Shown here in pieces: positions 25,784 to 37,640 of a stretch of 64,000 nucleotides of DNA. Each line of letters begins with the position of its first letter. Positions within the stretch are counted from its first letter, which is position 1. The translations under genes and the position numbers were made by a program. The notes beneath the pieces are model-generated. The model was not told the DNA's origin, ran no database searches, and worked only from the letters and a program-made list of their open reading frames with translations. The stretch is from Anseranas semipalmata. Its lineage: Eukaryota; Chordata; Aves; Anseriformes; Anseranatidae. The DNA is taken from the NCBI GenBank assembly GCA_013399115.1, contig VXAA01000894.1:441747-505746 (forward strand), read 5' to 3'.

Positions 25784-28700
25784 GTGTTGATTACAGAAAG
25801 ATCATCTTTAAAAGGGAGAATGTAGTTTTGACCTTCGGCATCCGTTTAATTTCTGCCTTCTCCAATGGGATTTCCAGCAGGGCTGCCAGATGCGAGTTAG
25901 ATTTTCTTTCATTATCAAGAATAAAGCAAACATCGTGACATCAGTATCAGATCATCAAACAGCTACCAGGTAGAAGGTGCACTGGGCTTTTACTGTCTTG
26001 TGTCACTGCAATCTAGTGACCCAAAGCAAAATGGTTTGTGTTGCTGTAAAGCCACTCAGCTACTCCTGTTTGCTTTTCAGCTCTGGTGAATGAAATCATG
26101 GGCAACATTCAGAGCTCATCTCTATTGACCAGATCATGGTCCCCAGGCAGCCGTTGTTTGTAAAACTGTCGTGCAGCAAACCGTACTTCCACTTCAAAGC
26201 TGCAGCCCAGGGATGCTGTGTTAGAGGGACCTCTGCTTATAGTCTGTGCTATGGCCTGATCTGGGAGGCTGGCAGGAGCACGCAGGGGAATTGCTCTGTT
26301 CCCCTGGCCCGGCTACCCAGGCACCTGAATGGGAGAAAAAGGACTCTTTAAGGATTCTCCCCTAAAAGGGAAAGGCTTTAAAACGTATTCACACTGAAGA
26401 AAGGTTGTTAGAGAGGCGGGAATGGAGCGAGGAGTGGGAGGGGGCCCAGAATAGGAAGGTCACAAATATCTCTCCGAGGGATCTCTCAGATCATTTCTAA
26501 GTCATGGGGGCAGTGGAGCTTTTTATGAAGCCTTCCCTGTGGAGGGAAGCTTTCGAGTGAAGTTTAAGGCAGGTGTCTGAGCACAGCTAATACCTCATTT
26601 TCAATTTCTTCTGGTAGCATAGCATCTGCAGGAGACCAGAGACAAATGTAGCTTCTTACCCCATCAGTTTTCATTGGCACCTCTCACCTACGGAGACACA
26701 ACATATTGCAATCCCCTGACCCTGGCATAAACCTTTATTGTTTCTCTTCTCTTTTCTACTATATCTTTCTGATTTTTGGTCAGGATAAATAGACAGCACT
26801 TCTAAGGACTGTCAGATGTCCATGGAAGTACCATGAATGGAAATGTGTTATTGGTGATCATTACACTACTTGCGGTGGGCTTTGACAAGATACGTGCTAT
26901 TTCTCTCTAATTCGCCCTTTCTTCACTCGTTTAGCTGGGCCTTCTTATGACTTCTCTTGCCCATCCTTTCTCCACTCTTACTGCTTTCTTTAGTGCTTTG
27001 CAGAATTTGCTTCTCCTCCCCCTCCCCAGCCTCCTCTAATGAGCCTTATGACCAAGAAAGTGTTTCAGAAAGAATAAAAGGAGTTATTTGCCCACTTAAC
27101 ATTTAGTTGTCTCTTTTTTCTGTTTTTTTTTTCTGATTTGGGGGATGAGAATGAATTACTTTTAACTGACATTTTACTTTCTTTTTACTCACTGGAGTTA
27201 TTAATTTGAAAACAAAGAGAATTCAGAAAAAGCAGATATTGGTGATCATTGGAAGGGTCAGATAGTTGCCTGACTCTTACTCTGTCACATGATAGGTTTG
27301 GGCTGGGATATACTGAGTTGGGGCAGGAGATGGCCTTTCATCAAGACCCAATGGTAGCAGGACTGGATGCTTCTATTGCTCTCGCATCTCTTCCAGAATT
27401 CGTTTGCAATGCTACAGAAATAGGAGAAAGAGAACCCTTTGCAACAGAAGCCTTTGTTTACTGTTGGCTGTTAGGGTTTGCAAAGCTAGTATATCCTAGT
27501 TTCTTATAGGCTTTTTGGTCTGGAGCGTCTTTTCTCTTCCTTAATCTGCCCAGCCAACTTGACCTGTTTTAAAGAGACCTTTCCACTATCTACATCATGA
27601 AAATTGTTTCCCTTGTTCTTGCCACTGCCTCTGAAATTTGTTTCTTTTTTAGATGGCATCTTATTTTCTGTCTTTTTGATGTCCGTTCTGAAATACTAGG
27701 AGAGTGTTGAGTTTGTCCTCTTTGCTCCTAGAAGATGTTGAGAGGAGATTTTTATTTTACTTATTGATCTTTTCAGTAACACTTTCCCTCCAGACCACAC
27801 AGTTTAGCTGATCAATGATGTGGCACAACAGCTCTAATGTGTGAGTTTGTAAGAAAACCACATGCTAGAAACGGTTTGTCTAGCCTGTTCACCAGACTGT
27901 TACGTATAACCTTGTCTCAGATAATCCACAAAGCACCAGTATATAGTTTTCATGGGAGAAAATCTAATTGACTCAATTTCTTCTGCATCGTTAACAGACT
28001 AAGCACGCAGAGATATTTATTTAGATCACACATCATATTTTGTAACAAGGCAAAATAGTGATGTCCTCTAAATACCAATGACAGCAGTGTTGCAGAATAT
28101 ATAGATTCCCCAGGGTGAATTCTAATCTGTACCAAAGTCAGGGAGAGCTCTGGCCTCATGCTCAGCATCATGAAGAGTTTGCTTGCAAAGTACATTTTCA
28201 GTGCAGTGGTAAGGCACGCATTGTTAATATAGCTCTGAAGGCTGAATCCCTTCTTTAAATTTTGCAAATATAGCCTTTATTTAACAGTGTATTAGTTACC
28301 AGCTTTTGAAGAAGTTGTGCCGTAAGATGAAGAACCCTTCTTAGGCAAATATCATCCCTGAAAAGCACCTCTAATACAGTTTTATATACAAAGTGAGAGC
28401 CTTCCAAAAGACTGAATCAAATTAATTAGCTCTAGCTACGTAGTACTGCTTCCGTCTCACTGAACTGACAACTGAAGTGAAAGACATGCTCAGACTCCAC
28501 AGCGCTCTTACATTATTCTGCACCTCTGGAGGAGTCTCAAGGGTCAAAACCAAAGAATCTCTCTGCTGTCAAAGGAAAAAATGGGCAGAATTTGCTGCTT
28601 TCTGGAAGTTTTCCTAAAGTTAGTTTGCCCTTTGACCTGTAAAATGAGGGTCATTGGCAAGTTGCAAAGGATACGGTTTAGATCTATTCTGCTGCAGATT

Positions 28701-30169
28701 TAACATTATTGCTGCCCTTATGCAGCTAATAAGCAAAGTCATGGGAAATAGGACACTGCTGCAGCCAGAATATTGGTAAATGGCTTCTGAAGATGCTTCT
28801 ATCAGCTTAAACGAATAGCTCCTTCCTACCCACTTGCAATTTAATTAGTGCATACTGCCTTCATAGCTGTCCTAGTGTTCACTGTCTGGGAATAAATTTC
28901 ACCTACAAATACCAAATATACAGTTGGTGCACCTGCTAATGCCAAGTTGCAGGCTAAAGTGCTTTCTTAGCCAGGGCTCTGAATATGCATTGGAACAGGC
29001 AAGAAAGGATGGAGAAGATGCAGGGAGTGCCTAGAAGAATGAGAGGACAGCCTGTGTAATGTTGTATTGTTGTGGTTTTTATCTAGTTTAGGAGAGGATG
29101 TCATTAGAGTGGCAGGAAACTCTTTAGACTTCTTAAAACATATGGGAAAGAAAATTCCTTTCAAATTGAAGAGAAACGTTTCAAGAGTGAAAGATTCAGG
29201 TCTTCAATAGTTGCTGTTTTGTACATTTAGGGCATCAATTTCAAATGAATTTGTCTGTTTTTATGCCCTAAATAAATATATTTAGACATAGATACCAGAG
29301 CTGTATCTGTATGTATATACATAGAGATTATAAATGTTGTAATTTCAAAATTGCTTCATTTCAGGCAGCATTTCAGGCAGGATTTTTCAATATTTAAAAA
29401 AAATGAACAAACAAACAAAAAAGCACCTCAAACTCTGAACCCAACCTAGATGAGAAAAGCCTTTTCAGGAGCTTGCATTGTGTTCCTCTTGATAGCGGTG
29501 GCACCGGTTAACTGCTGGCAATATCTGAACAACACACTACAATATGCACTATCGCTGGTTGTTGTTATAGTCCACATAATAGAATTGTGTCTTTCTCAAA
29601 GGCTCTTGATTCTTAGCTCAAAGATTCGTGACCTCTGAAAAGTACTGTGAAAAGAAAAAGCTGGGAGGTGTAAGTCACTTAAGGTGCAAACAGCCCTCCA
29701 GTGACAGCAAGTGGGAACAAGAGAACGATGCAAAAGTACGACAAGTTGAAGTATTACCTCTAGTGAACGTTTGAAAGATGCACACACATTCCCCACTGTG
29801 CTGTGCGTGTGTATATATCTGCACATCTGGATGCCAATGCATTCAGAGTTTGTATGGTATGACTGATTGGAGCTGTCACGCAAGTCCTAAGGACAAATGA
29901 AGTTTTTCTTTGACAGTCAATTCTGCATTGTATTCTCTGTATTGAGATCTGGCATAGAATTCATTTTTAAAGGCCCTTTCTGCGCTTCTTGAACAAGTAC
30001 AACCCAGAACAGAAAAAGTCATCAGAATAAATGAACTAGAACATGTCTAGAATCATGTAAAAGTCTCATTCAGGAAAATGCCATGTACTTCTGAGGTAGC
30101 CTATTCCAGATGTTGTTATGCGGTTGAAGATTTTTCAATGGTGAAAAGAAAATGTGAGATTTTCATCAC

Positions 30170-30197
30170 TTTTTTTTTTTTAAAGAAAAAAAAAAAG
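30170..30197. repeat. T12/A12 inverted pair
   Basis: Twelve T are followed after four bases (AAAG) by about twelve A, giving a perfect A:T hairpin potential of at least 11 bp. Low complexity; no known function. Confidence 0.8.
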
Positions 30198-31311
30198 GAA
30201 CAGAATAACTCTAGAAGAATCTAATAACTTATAAAAATTGCTTCATAAAGTAGAAAAGCCAAACAATAAACCGGACTGCATTGTAAAATTCAGTAGAGCA
30301 TGCATCATGAAGAGAGGAGTAAAACCACACAGATGATGCAGGGCCATTGCCTTTGGCCAGAACAGTTTCTGTAGGGGAGAATACCAGTCCTTGATTTCAT
30401 CAGAGGCACTGAAGGAAAGGGGAGAGAGACCTAGAGAAAAGGATATGGTCCTGGGGCAGTATATTGACAAACTCCCTCACAGTACCTCTACGCTGAAGGA
30501 TAGTATTAAGCAAAATCCTGAACTTTGAATTACAGCCATACAGCAGAAGCTCTTGATAAGATTTTCCTCCCCCTTCACCTGAACAAAGCTGGGAAATTAC
30601 TGGACCACTTGGATAAGAACTGAGCACTTAATTATTTGTTTAAGTCAACAGGAAGCAAGAGGCAGACTAAAGCTGATAGCACTTCTCAAAGATTAGTACA
30701 GTGGGTCTTATTTTCAGCTAGAACCTAGGACCCAATTATGTTTTTTTTTTTTTTTTCTTATTTTCCCCTCAAGCATCCTGTCATAATAAAGGCCAGGCTA
30801 AATAATCAGAATGAATTAAACCCTGTTCACATTGACCGGGTCTTAACAGGGCATTCTGGAGTTCTACAGCACAGGGTAGACTGATAACTCCTATAGTGCT
30901 TTTGGAGTCTGTTAGGTGGTATAACTATGTTACTAGCAGATACCTGAAGCCCCATGTGCCAGGAAACCTGTAAAATACCTTCAAAAGACAAGCCTAAAAT
31001 TCATGGACCTAGTAGAACCATTGGTTTGGGCACATGGAAGTTTCCCCATGCCCTTCTCCCGGCAGAAGCGGTCCTGTGTTCTGCCATCGGTAATTGCCTC
31101 TCTCTTTCTCTCTGCCCACAGGGACAAACAAGCTTTTCATCTGTCTCCTTGCTAAATGTGCTCTGCTCCGCAGATGCCAGCCATACTCTTCTCACAATCA
31201 GTTATCTAAACGATTAACATAATTAAGTTAAACTCACTGCAATTGTTCCCAAATTGTGTTTAGCTTGAGGGTTGTTTTGGCTTGGAAACAGAGCTGGTAT
31301 GTCCAAAAGCC

Positions 31312-31426
31312 ATTTTATTTTATTTTATTTTATTTTATTTTATTTTATTTTATTTTATTTTATTTTATTTTATTTTATTTTATTTTAATTTAATTTAATT
31401 TTTAATATTCTTATTTATTTATTTAA
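31312..31426. repeat. (ATTTT)n pentanucleotide tract with degenerate 3' end
   Basis: About fifteen nearly perfect ATTTT units (31312-31387) grade into AATTT units (to about 31402) and then TTATT/TATT units (to about 31426). The gradient from pure to degenerate units is typical of an expanding short tandem repeat. No adjacent SINE or LINE body was recognised. Confidence 0.95.
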
Positions 31427-33362
31427 AGTTTTGATATATCAGTTGGTTTTGTATGATTTTTTTTTCTTTAGAGATGAGAACTCTAGACAACTATAATTCA
31501 CTTCATAGACTGAGACCTGTAAAAACTCAAGATCAGAGGCAGTGACTTGCCTTAAAAGCCCAAAGTCCTTTTCCTCCGAGCACCGCATGAAGTTATTGAT
31601 GTGATTGTTAAGAGTTAATAATAACTGATCAGCAGTATAGTGACTCAGACACTGCAAACAGTCACTGCTGTGGTCTTTAGAGCTAGCAGTCTTATTTTGT
31701 GAGAGAGGTTTTGTATTTCTTTACAGGCAGTGAACAGTTTTACAGGGAGAACAGTTTTTTATATGTGTGTGATTGAATAAAGTTATGACTTCTCCTAGCT
31801 GAATTGGCTGCTTAGGCCAAGAAGAGCAAACAACATGAGTTTTAGAAGTCACATCAGTAATTAACCTCTCTTTTTGCCTCTCCTATTGACACAGATTGAC
31901 ATTACTCTCATAGTTGTCCCTATTTTTTCATAATTGTCTTTCAAATATGTTTCTGTTCCAGTAGTATTACAGAGCTTCATCAGGTCATAGTCCTGTTGTA
32001 TTAAAAGCTGAACAAAGCTGTACTGAGACTGTCCCTGACCTGAAGTTCTCATAATTTAAATGGGAACTACATCAAACTGTGGTAATTGTGCTAGTGTAAT
32101 GTAAACTGATATGTAAGCAATTTGTGCAAAACCCTCTATAGAAAGATTATTTTTGTTAGTGTAGCCATTTCAATTAAAGGCAGATAAAGTGAACTGAAAT
32201 AGCTTTGCTTATATATACTTAAGCTGTGTACAGATAGATGACTCTTTGCACTGATGGAACAATATATCTTAAATTACAAAATTACTTAGAAGAACAGAGT
32301 GCCAGAGTGCTGTATTTAATCACGTCCTGTGATGCTTGTGTTACAAGTGACATTAATAAGAACAAACAAACACAAGGGAGAATATGGAAGAAAAAGAAGG
32401 ACTGGAGCAAATATGTAGTGGCTATTTGAACTTGCTTTCTGCTAGTCAGTCTTCCAAATCTGTTTTTTTGACTTGCTGCTGCTCATTCTGCTGGCTGCCT
32501 GCTCAGTCAGGCAGGGCTTGTCTCCCCAAGTACTTCTGTTTGGTGTTACTGTGTAGAACTTGTGTTAAATTATTTGCAGTAATTTGGGGCACAACTCATC
32601 TTCTAGATGATTCTTCATGCCACAGGGGTTGAAGTGGTTCCTTTTGTTTAGCAAAACAAAACTGAATTCTAATGAGAAAGTTAATGTATTGGAAAATGAC
32701 TCCAAATGGAATAAAATTACATTTTACTAACTAATTAAATTTATTTTTCACCCTTTAACATAAGAAAATATAATAATTTCCAGAGCCTGCTATTTCATTG
32801 CTTTCAAGGCCTTCAAGGTAAATGTTGGCACTCTCTCGTCTTGCTCTTTCTCTCTTCAAAAGATTGTTTCAACTACAGACCCATTTTCTAAGTCTCAAAG
32901 ATTCCTATACTTCTCTTTCTATTGCCTGGTTTCTTTGTATTAAGGACTCCCGCTGTCCTTTGTGATCTTTAGTGCTTTTGTTATGTCTTCTTTCTTCATT
33001 ATGCCATTACAGGATGTAATCGAGGTTAAATCAGTCAGCTATTAAACATTTAATTTGAGTTTTCTCTGATATTGAGTTATTGTGTTGGTGGCAATCCCAA
33101 AGAGTTCAACATTTTTGTTAAATTTATTATAGCTTACCATTAGTTTTGATTTCATCTATTTAATTTCAGCTATTTAATTAGAGTAATAAGAATATTGGAT
33201 AAGCTATCCATCAAGGCAATCAGAATTGTCTTTACGATCAAGAGGCTCTGTGTCACCTTCTAGTCTACAGGTGAGTGACTTTTGTCAGTGTTCCCAATGG
33301 GCCACAGGGGAAGCAAGCAGAACTCAGAAATGTACCTAACTTTTCCTTATTACATTGTAGTT
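31427..33362. other. Non-genic AT-rich DNA
   Basis: Nothing recognisable apart from short A/T runs. Open frames at 31439-31657, 31861-32052 and 32384-32632 are short and unremarkable. Confidence 0.55.
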
Positions 33363-34334
33363 GTTTAGCTGGTGCTGTTTAACATCTTTGTCGGCAACAT
33401 AGACAGTGGGATCGAGTGCACCCTCAGCAAGTCTGCCAATGACACCAAGCTGTGTGGTGTGGTTGACATGATGGAGGGAAGGGATGGCATCCAGAGGTGG
33501 GCTTGATTGACAGGCTTGAAAGGTGGGCCCATGCAAATCTCATGAAGTTCAAGAAAGCCAAGTGCAAGATGCTGCACCTGGGTCAGGGCAATCCCAAGCA
33601 CAAATATAGGCTGGGCAGAGAATGGATTGAGAGCAGCTCTGAGGAGAAGGACTTGGGGGTGTTGGTTGTTGAGAAGCTCAACATGAGCCAGCAATATGCA
33701 CTTGCATCCCAGAAGGCCAACTGCATCCTGGGCTGCATCAAAAGAAGCATGGCCAGCAGGTCAACGGAGGTGATTCTTCCCCTCTGCTCTGCTCTCATGA
33801 GACCCCACCTGGAGCACTGTGTTCAGCTCTGGGGCCCCCAGCACAAGAAGGACGTGGACCTGTTAGAGCGGGTCCAGAGGAGGGCCATGAGGATGATCAG
33901 AGGGCTGGAGCACCTCTCCTATGAAGACAGGCTGAGGGAGTTGGGGTTGTTCAGCCTGGAGAAGAGAAGGCTCCAGGGAGACCTTACAGCAGCCTTCCAG
34001 TACCTAAAGGAGCCCTACCGGAAAGTAGGAGAGGGACTCTTTGTCAAGGAGTGTAGTGACAGGACAAGGAGTAATGGTTTTAAACTAAAAGAGGGTAGAT
34101 TTAGATTAGACATCAGGAAGAAATTCTTTTCTCAGAGAGTGGTGAGGCCCTGGAACAGGTTGGCCAGAGAGGCTGTGGATGTCCCATCCCTGGAAGTGTT
34201 CAAGGCCAGGTTGGATGGGGCTTTGAGCAACCTGGTCTAGTGGAAGGTGTCCCTGCCCATGGCAGGGGGGTTGGAACTGAATGGTCTTTAACATCCCTTC
34301 CAACTCAAACCATTGTATGATTCTATGGTTCTAG
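33363..34334 (+). mobile_element. CR1 LINE, 5'-truncated, relatively young
   Basis: A 972-base CR1 copy containing the end of the reverse-transcriptase palm, the C-terminal part of ORF2 and the complete 3' UTR. It opens within the reverse-transcriptase fingers/palm coding section ([11 protein letters not shown] on the plus strand) and ends in ATTCTATG-type tail variants (TGTATGATTCTATGGTTCTAG). The catalytic FADD box is altered to S-A-N-D (33432-33443). A frameshift near 33497 separates this part from the long downstream frame. CR1 copies are typically 5'-truncated and lack target-site duplications; none is seen. Similarity to the avian CR1 family by eye is high through the whole length, so the insertion is much younger than the one at 48266. 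It cannot be autonomous. Confidence 0.96.
33497..34240 (+). pseudogene. CR1 ORF2 C-terminal remnant (247 codons open)
   Basis: An uninterrupted frame encoding the C-terminal region downstream of the reverse-transcriptase catalytic site. Recognisable family stretches are [17 protein letters not shown] near the start, [62 protein letters not shown] and the terminal [13 protein letters not shown], followed by the stop at the normal CR1 position. The full CR1 protein has an endonuclease and a reverse transcriptase totalling roughly 900-1000 residues; only the end is present. The apparent start is a GTG created by the frame choice, not a real initiation codon, since upstream coding sequence lies in another frame. 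The open frame reflects recent insertion, not constraint. Confidence 0.93.
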
Positions 34335-37300
34335 ACCATTCATGAGAAAGACTCTGAAAAAGTCTTAACATTTCATCTTAACATGCTGAAATATGAATGT
34401 TAGTTAAATTGTTGGCCTGAAAACTTTATATAGGAGTCCTGTAAACACAGGCTTTCTGTAAAATGTTCCTTGTCCCAACATGGTTACAAGTGTCATGATA
34501 AATAAATTCTTTTCTTTATACTTCATTTTCTTATGGCCTTCAAATTTATCCAGAAGTTGGAAGATCAGGGACACATGTGGTTTCTTTTAATGCAAAACAT
34601 ATTTTAAAAACAAAAAGAGATAGAATTCAATGGTGTTTTGAACACAGGCTTCTGACAGTACAAAACCTAATATGTTATTGGGTGTTCATGACTCATGTTA
34701 CAGAGAAGTCTGAGTTGAAGAGATGTTTGAATCTTTTATTCAGTTTTCCAGTTTCTTTTTTTTCTTGTTTCTTTTTTTTTTTTTTTTTTTCCAATTCTAT
34801 GCTCTGGCTTCATCAAGTTAGAGAATGGAAACTATTGTGAGTTGATGAGGTGGCAGTTCTGGGCCTCCCATCTGGTCCCACTGATTTCATGGGCTTTCTG
34901 CCACATAAGAGGAAATGGGATCCCAAGGTCTGTGACCTGACAAGGCTGAAGGTGTTCAGTTCCCATCATGAACAACCTCATGGAAGGAGTTCCCCCGCAG
35001 CTGCAATTCCAAGACCTCAGCATTGCACAGACTTGTGGTAGGCATCTACCAATCTACTAATCTCAGACCGTGTGATTCAGCTCTAGGGCTGTCATGAGAG
35101 CCTCCAGGACAGCCAAGGTTACCAGTGAAAGCTTGTCAGTAAGGTGAACCCATGAAGCACTTTGAATTTGGTTAAAGATCATTTTTAATGAAACAGTTTT
35201 ATAAGGAAATTTCTAACTGTCTCTTGTGTTAGTTTGGTGCATTTTTAGGTTTTGATTTATTGAATAATGAACAAGTCCAAGCCTTTAATGTACCTTTCAG
35301 AGTAAACAGTATACTATAGAAGGTTTAAATGAAAATGCCAATAGATTTCAGATGTACAGCAAGACCCTGGCATTTTCCTCTTGTATTGTTTGTGTACACT
35401 GGCATTTAAAGATTGAAATTGCTTTTCCTTGAGGATATATTTTTTAATCTCAGCTCTATTCAGGAGTACCCCAAATTTAGATTATTCCAAAAGAATAAGG
35501 AGAACAAAAGGAAAATCTAGTTTTAAAGGAGATGTGTAATATCTTTGACTCTATTCACTTCCAGCTGTTTTTAAGAAAAGAAGAATGATGTAAAAGAAAA
35601 CACCATGTGTGTATTCAGACAGAATTCACAATGTAAACTAGAAACTGTATTGTATTGTATGTTGAAAAAAGCTGACAGCATCTATAAAGTACTGAGAACT
35701 GATTTTTGTATTAAGAATGATTCCATCCCAAATTGAGATTTTATAATAGACTTTGTAAAAAACAAATTGAGACTCTCTTTGGCTCTGGCTTTGAGCAGCA
35801 CAAATCTATGAATATTTCTTGGAAATGTAGCTTTTTTTGAGTTACTGTTAAAATTATTGCTACCATTGCTGTTTCCAATATGATTATCAAATGTCTAAGA
35901 CTTTTCTAATCTTTATGCCATTCAGTTCTTGGGGCATTCAAATTTCGAGAGCCTGGAAGGGGAAAAAGGCTATGTAGATATTTCACCTCCATTTCGTGAA
36001 GATGTCACTGTATTAAATATAGCTATGCATGACTTACTGTTTTAATTAATGGCCTGATATGATACATGTAATGAGCCTAGTTCGAAAGAGTCCTGACATA
36101 GCTGTTACCACGTACATTGGGCTGAACATTTGTCTGAAATCAGCTTAAGATTTTTGCCTTCTTATTTTTAAAAATTACAGAGGGGTGGAGCGGTTGTGTA
36201 GTTAGTAGGCAAACCCTTGTTTTTGTAATATTCTAATGTGACTTGTGTGTTTTGGTTACACTCCCTGATTTTAGAAGAGAACTTCCAAACTTTCTTCATT
36301 AGCTGTGGATTTTCTTACATTCAGTTTTCTACACGAGGAAAACAAAACAGGAAAAGATGATGTTGGCAGAGAAAATTGCCTCTATTCCTTCTATAGCTAT
36401 AGGTACCACAGACTCAGGGGTGAATGCAACTTCAAGCGAAGCCTTTTAACGGGATGGAGTACCATCTTTATTGCTGCTTAGGGCTTTTTGTAACACTGGT
36501 GGGAATCTATTAAAGAGCACCATCTGATGAACAGTACTGTATCAGGGATGATTGCCAACTTATTAGCACCAGTCTGACCAGAGCTTCACTGCTAGCATGT
36601 GTGAGTAGTAATTTGTGTTCAGAAAGTAAAAACAGGGAATGTGTCATCAGAATAGCAGCATGTAGTTTTGTTGTTCAGTAGAGTCACAGGGGTTGTCTCA
36701 TTAATGCCTAATAGACAGAGCTTCTTTCGAGAATAGGTGAAAATTTATCATTTTAAAATCGAGTTCAACGGTGCTACCTACTACCTTATTAAAAGTCACA
36801 GTAAAATTTTAGATTCTGTTCTTAAGCATCCAGATTGTGCTGGACCCTGGGTAAGGAATCCCAACAGGCTTTGGATCCTAGTCACTAATTTTTAATGAAC
36901 TTTGTGAATTTTTACATCTGAGTTAATTTCTGCTTGTGCGTTTTGAACAGAATTAAGGTAGAAACCTGGAAAAAAAATGCAAATGGTACTTCATAAATGT
37001 CTCAAGAGAAGTGGTAGATGGATTTCAGTAGCAGCAGTTGTGACTGTAGGACCTCTTCGGGGAAGACAGTAGCTGTGTATAGAGATATTGGTGCTAAAGA
37101 TTTCTTATATTGAAAGAATAAACCATGAGAGGAATTAAGTCACTCAATACATGAGCACTAAGCAGCAGTTAGTATCTGTGCAATACGCCTGTTCTTTTTT
37201 TATAGTTTTGTCATTTGCTTCTGGTATTGCCCCTCTCCAAGAACTACTGGATACCTTTCTAGTCACACCAGCTCGCTTAACATTTGAGAGCCCTTGTGAT

Positions 37301-37494
37301 TTGTAGGGAAAAAAACAGAGATTAAATACAAATATCATGAGATTTTACTTCTTCCTTAACTCCAATTGAAACCACTTGGATATTGTATAAGTAAAAATAT
37401 CTAGATTTAGTCTAGCTATAGTGTTTGGCTCTCTCTCTGAGCAATGTCTTGAACATTTAAAGAATAATCATACATACTTAAATACTAGAGGACA
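34335..37494. other. Non-genic AT-rich DNA
   Basis: No gene recognised. It contains a T19 run at about 34772-34790. A segment near 34850-35050 has open frames on both strands (63 codons each) but no recognisable protein family. Confidence 0.55.
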
Positions 37495-37556
37495 AGGTAG
37501 AAGTGACTTGCTCAAGTAAATCACATAAATCAATGGAAGAGCCACAGACAGAATTG
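37495..37556 (+). repeat. MIR/CORE-SINE-like 3' remnant (tentative)
   Basis: The stretch reads AAGTGACTTGCTCAAGTAAA, TCACATAAATCA, then TGGAAGAGCCACAGACAGAA. This follows the known order of the MIR-type SINE tail (AAGTGACTTGCCCAAGGTCACAC..., then GCAGAGCCAGGAATAGAA). It is short and diverged but the motif order is specific. Confidence 0.55.
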
Positions 37557-37590
37557 CTGACATCCATAGTTTTCAGACAAAAAAGAAAAA

Positions 37591-37640
37591 GCGAGGAGAG
37601 GAGAGGAGAGGAGAGGNNNNNNNNNNNNNNNNNNNNNNNN
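37591..37640. repeat. (GGAGA)n tract with 24-base gap
   Basis: About five AGGAG units (37593-37616) run into 24 undetermined bases (37617-37640), after which purine-rich sequence continues. The gap is most likely unresolved repeat. Confidence 0.9.

Larger units (their letters stand above)
22893..31311. other. Non-genic DNA with simple repeats and one small gap
   Basis: No supported gene. The stretch holds the (TTTG)n tract at 25592-25624, the C14 run plus a 17-base gap at 25753-25783, and a relatively G+C-rich segment at about 25930-26640 with pyrimidine-AG sites but no sustained open frame. It also holds a T12/A12 inverted pair at 30170-30197 and a T15-type run near 30741-30756. Open frames at 27249-27509 and 27950-28267 resemble no family I know. 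Confidence 0.5.

Noticed and set aside
27249..27509. 86-codon plus-strand frame as a possible exon
   Set aside because: It starts at a TTG and has no splice signals of quality and no family resemblance. The length is within chance expectation.
29450..29638. 62-codon frame starting MRKAFSGACIVFLLIAVA, resembling a signal peptide
   Set aside because: It begins at a real ATG and has a hydrophobic start, but it is short and its second half is also hydrophobic. It has no recognisable family, and AT-rich DNA often yields such frames.
33365..33798. Minus-strand frames of 109 and 71 codons over the CR1
   Set aside because: They are antisense shadows of the CR1 reverse-transcriptase coding strand.
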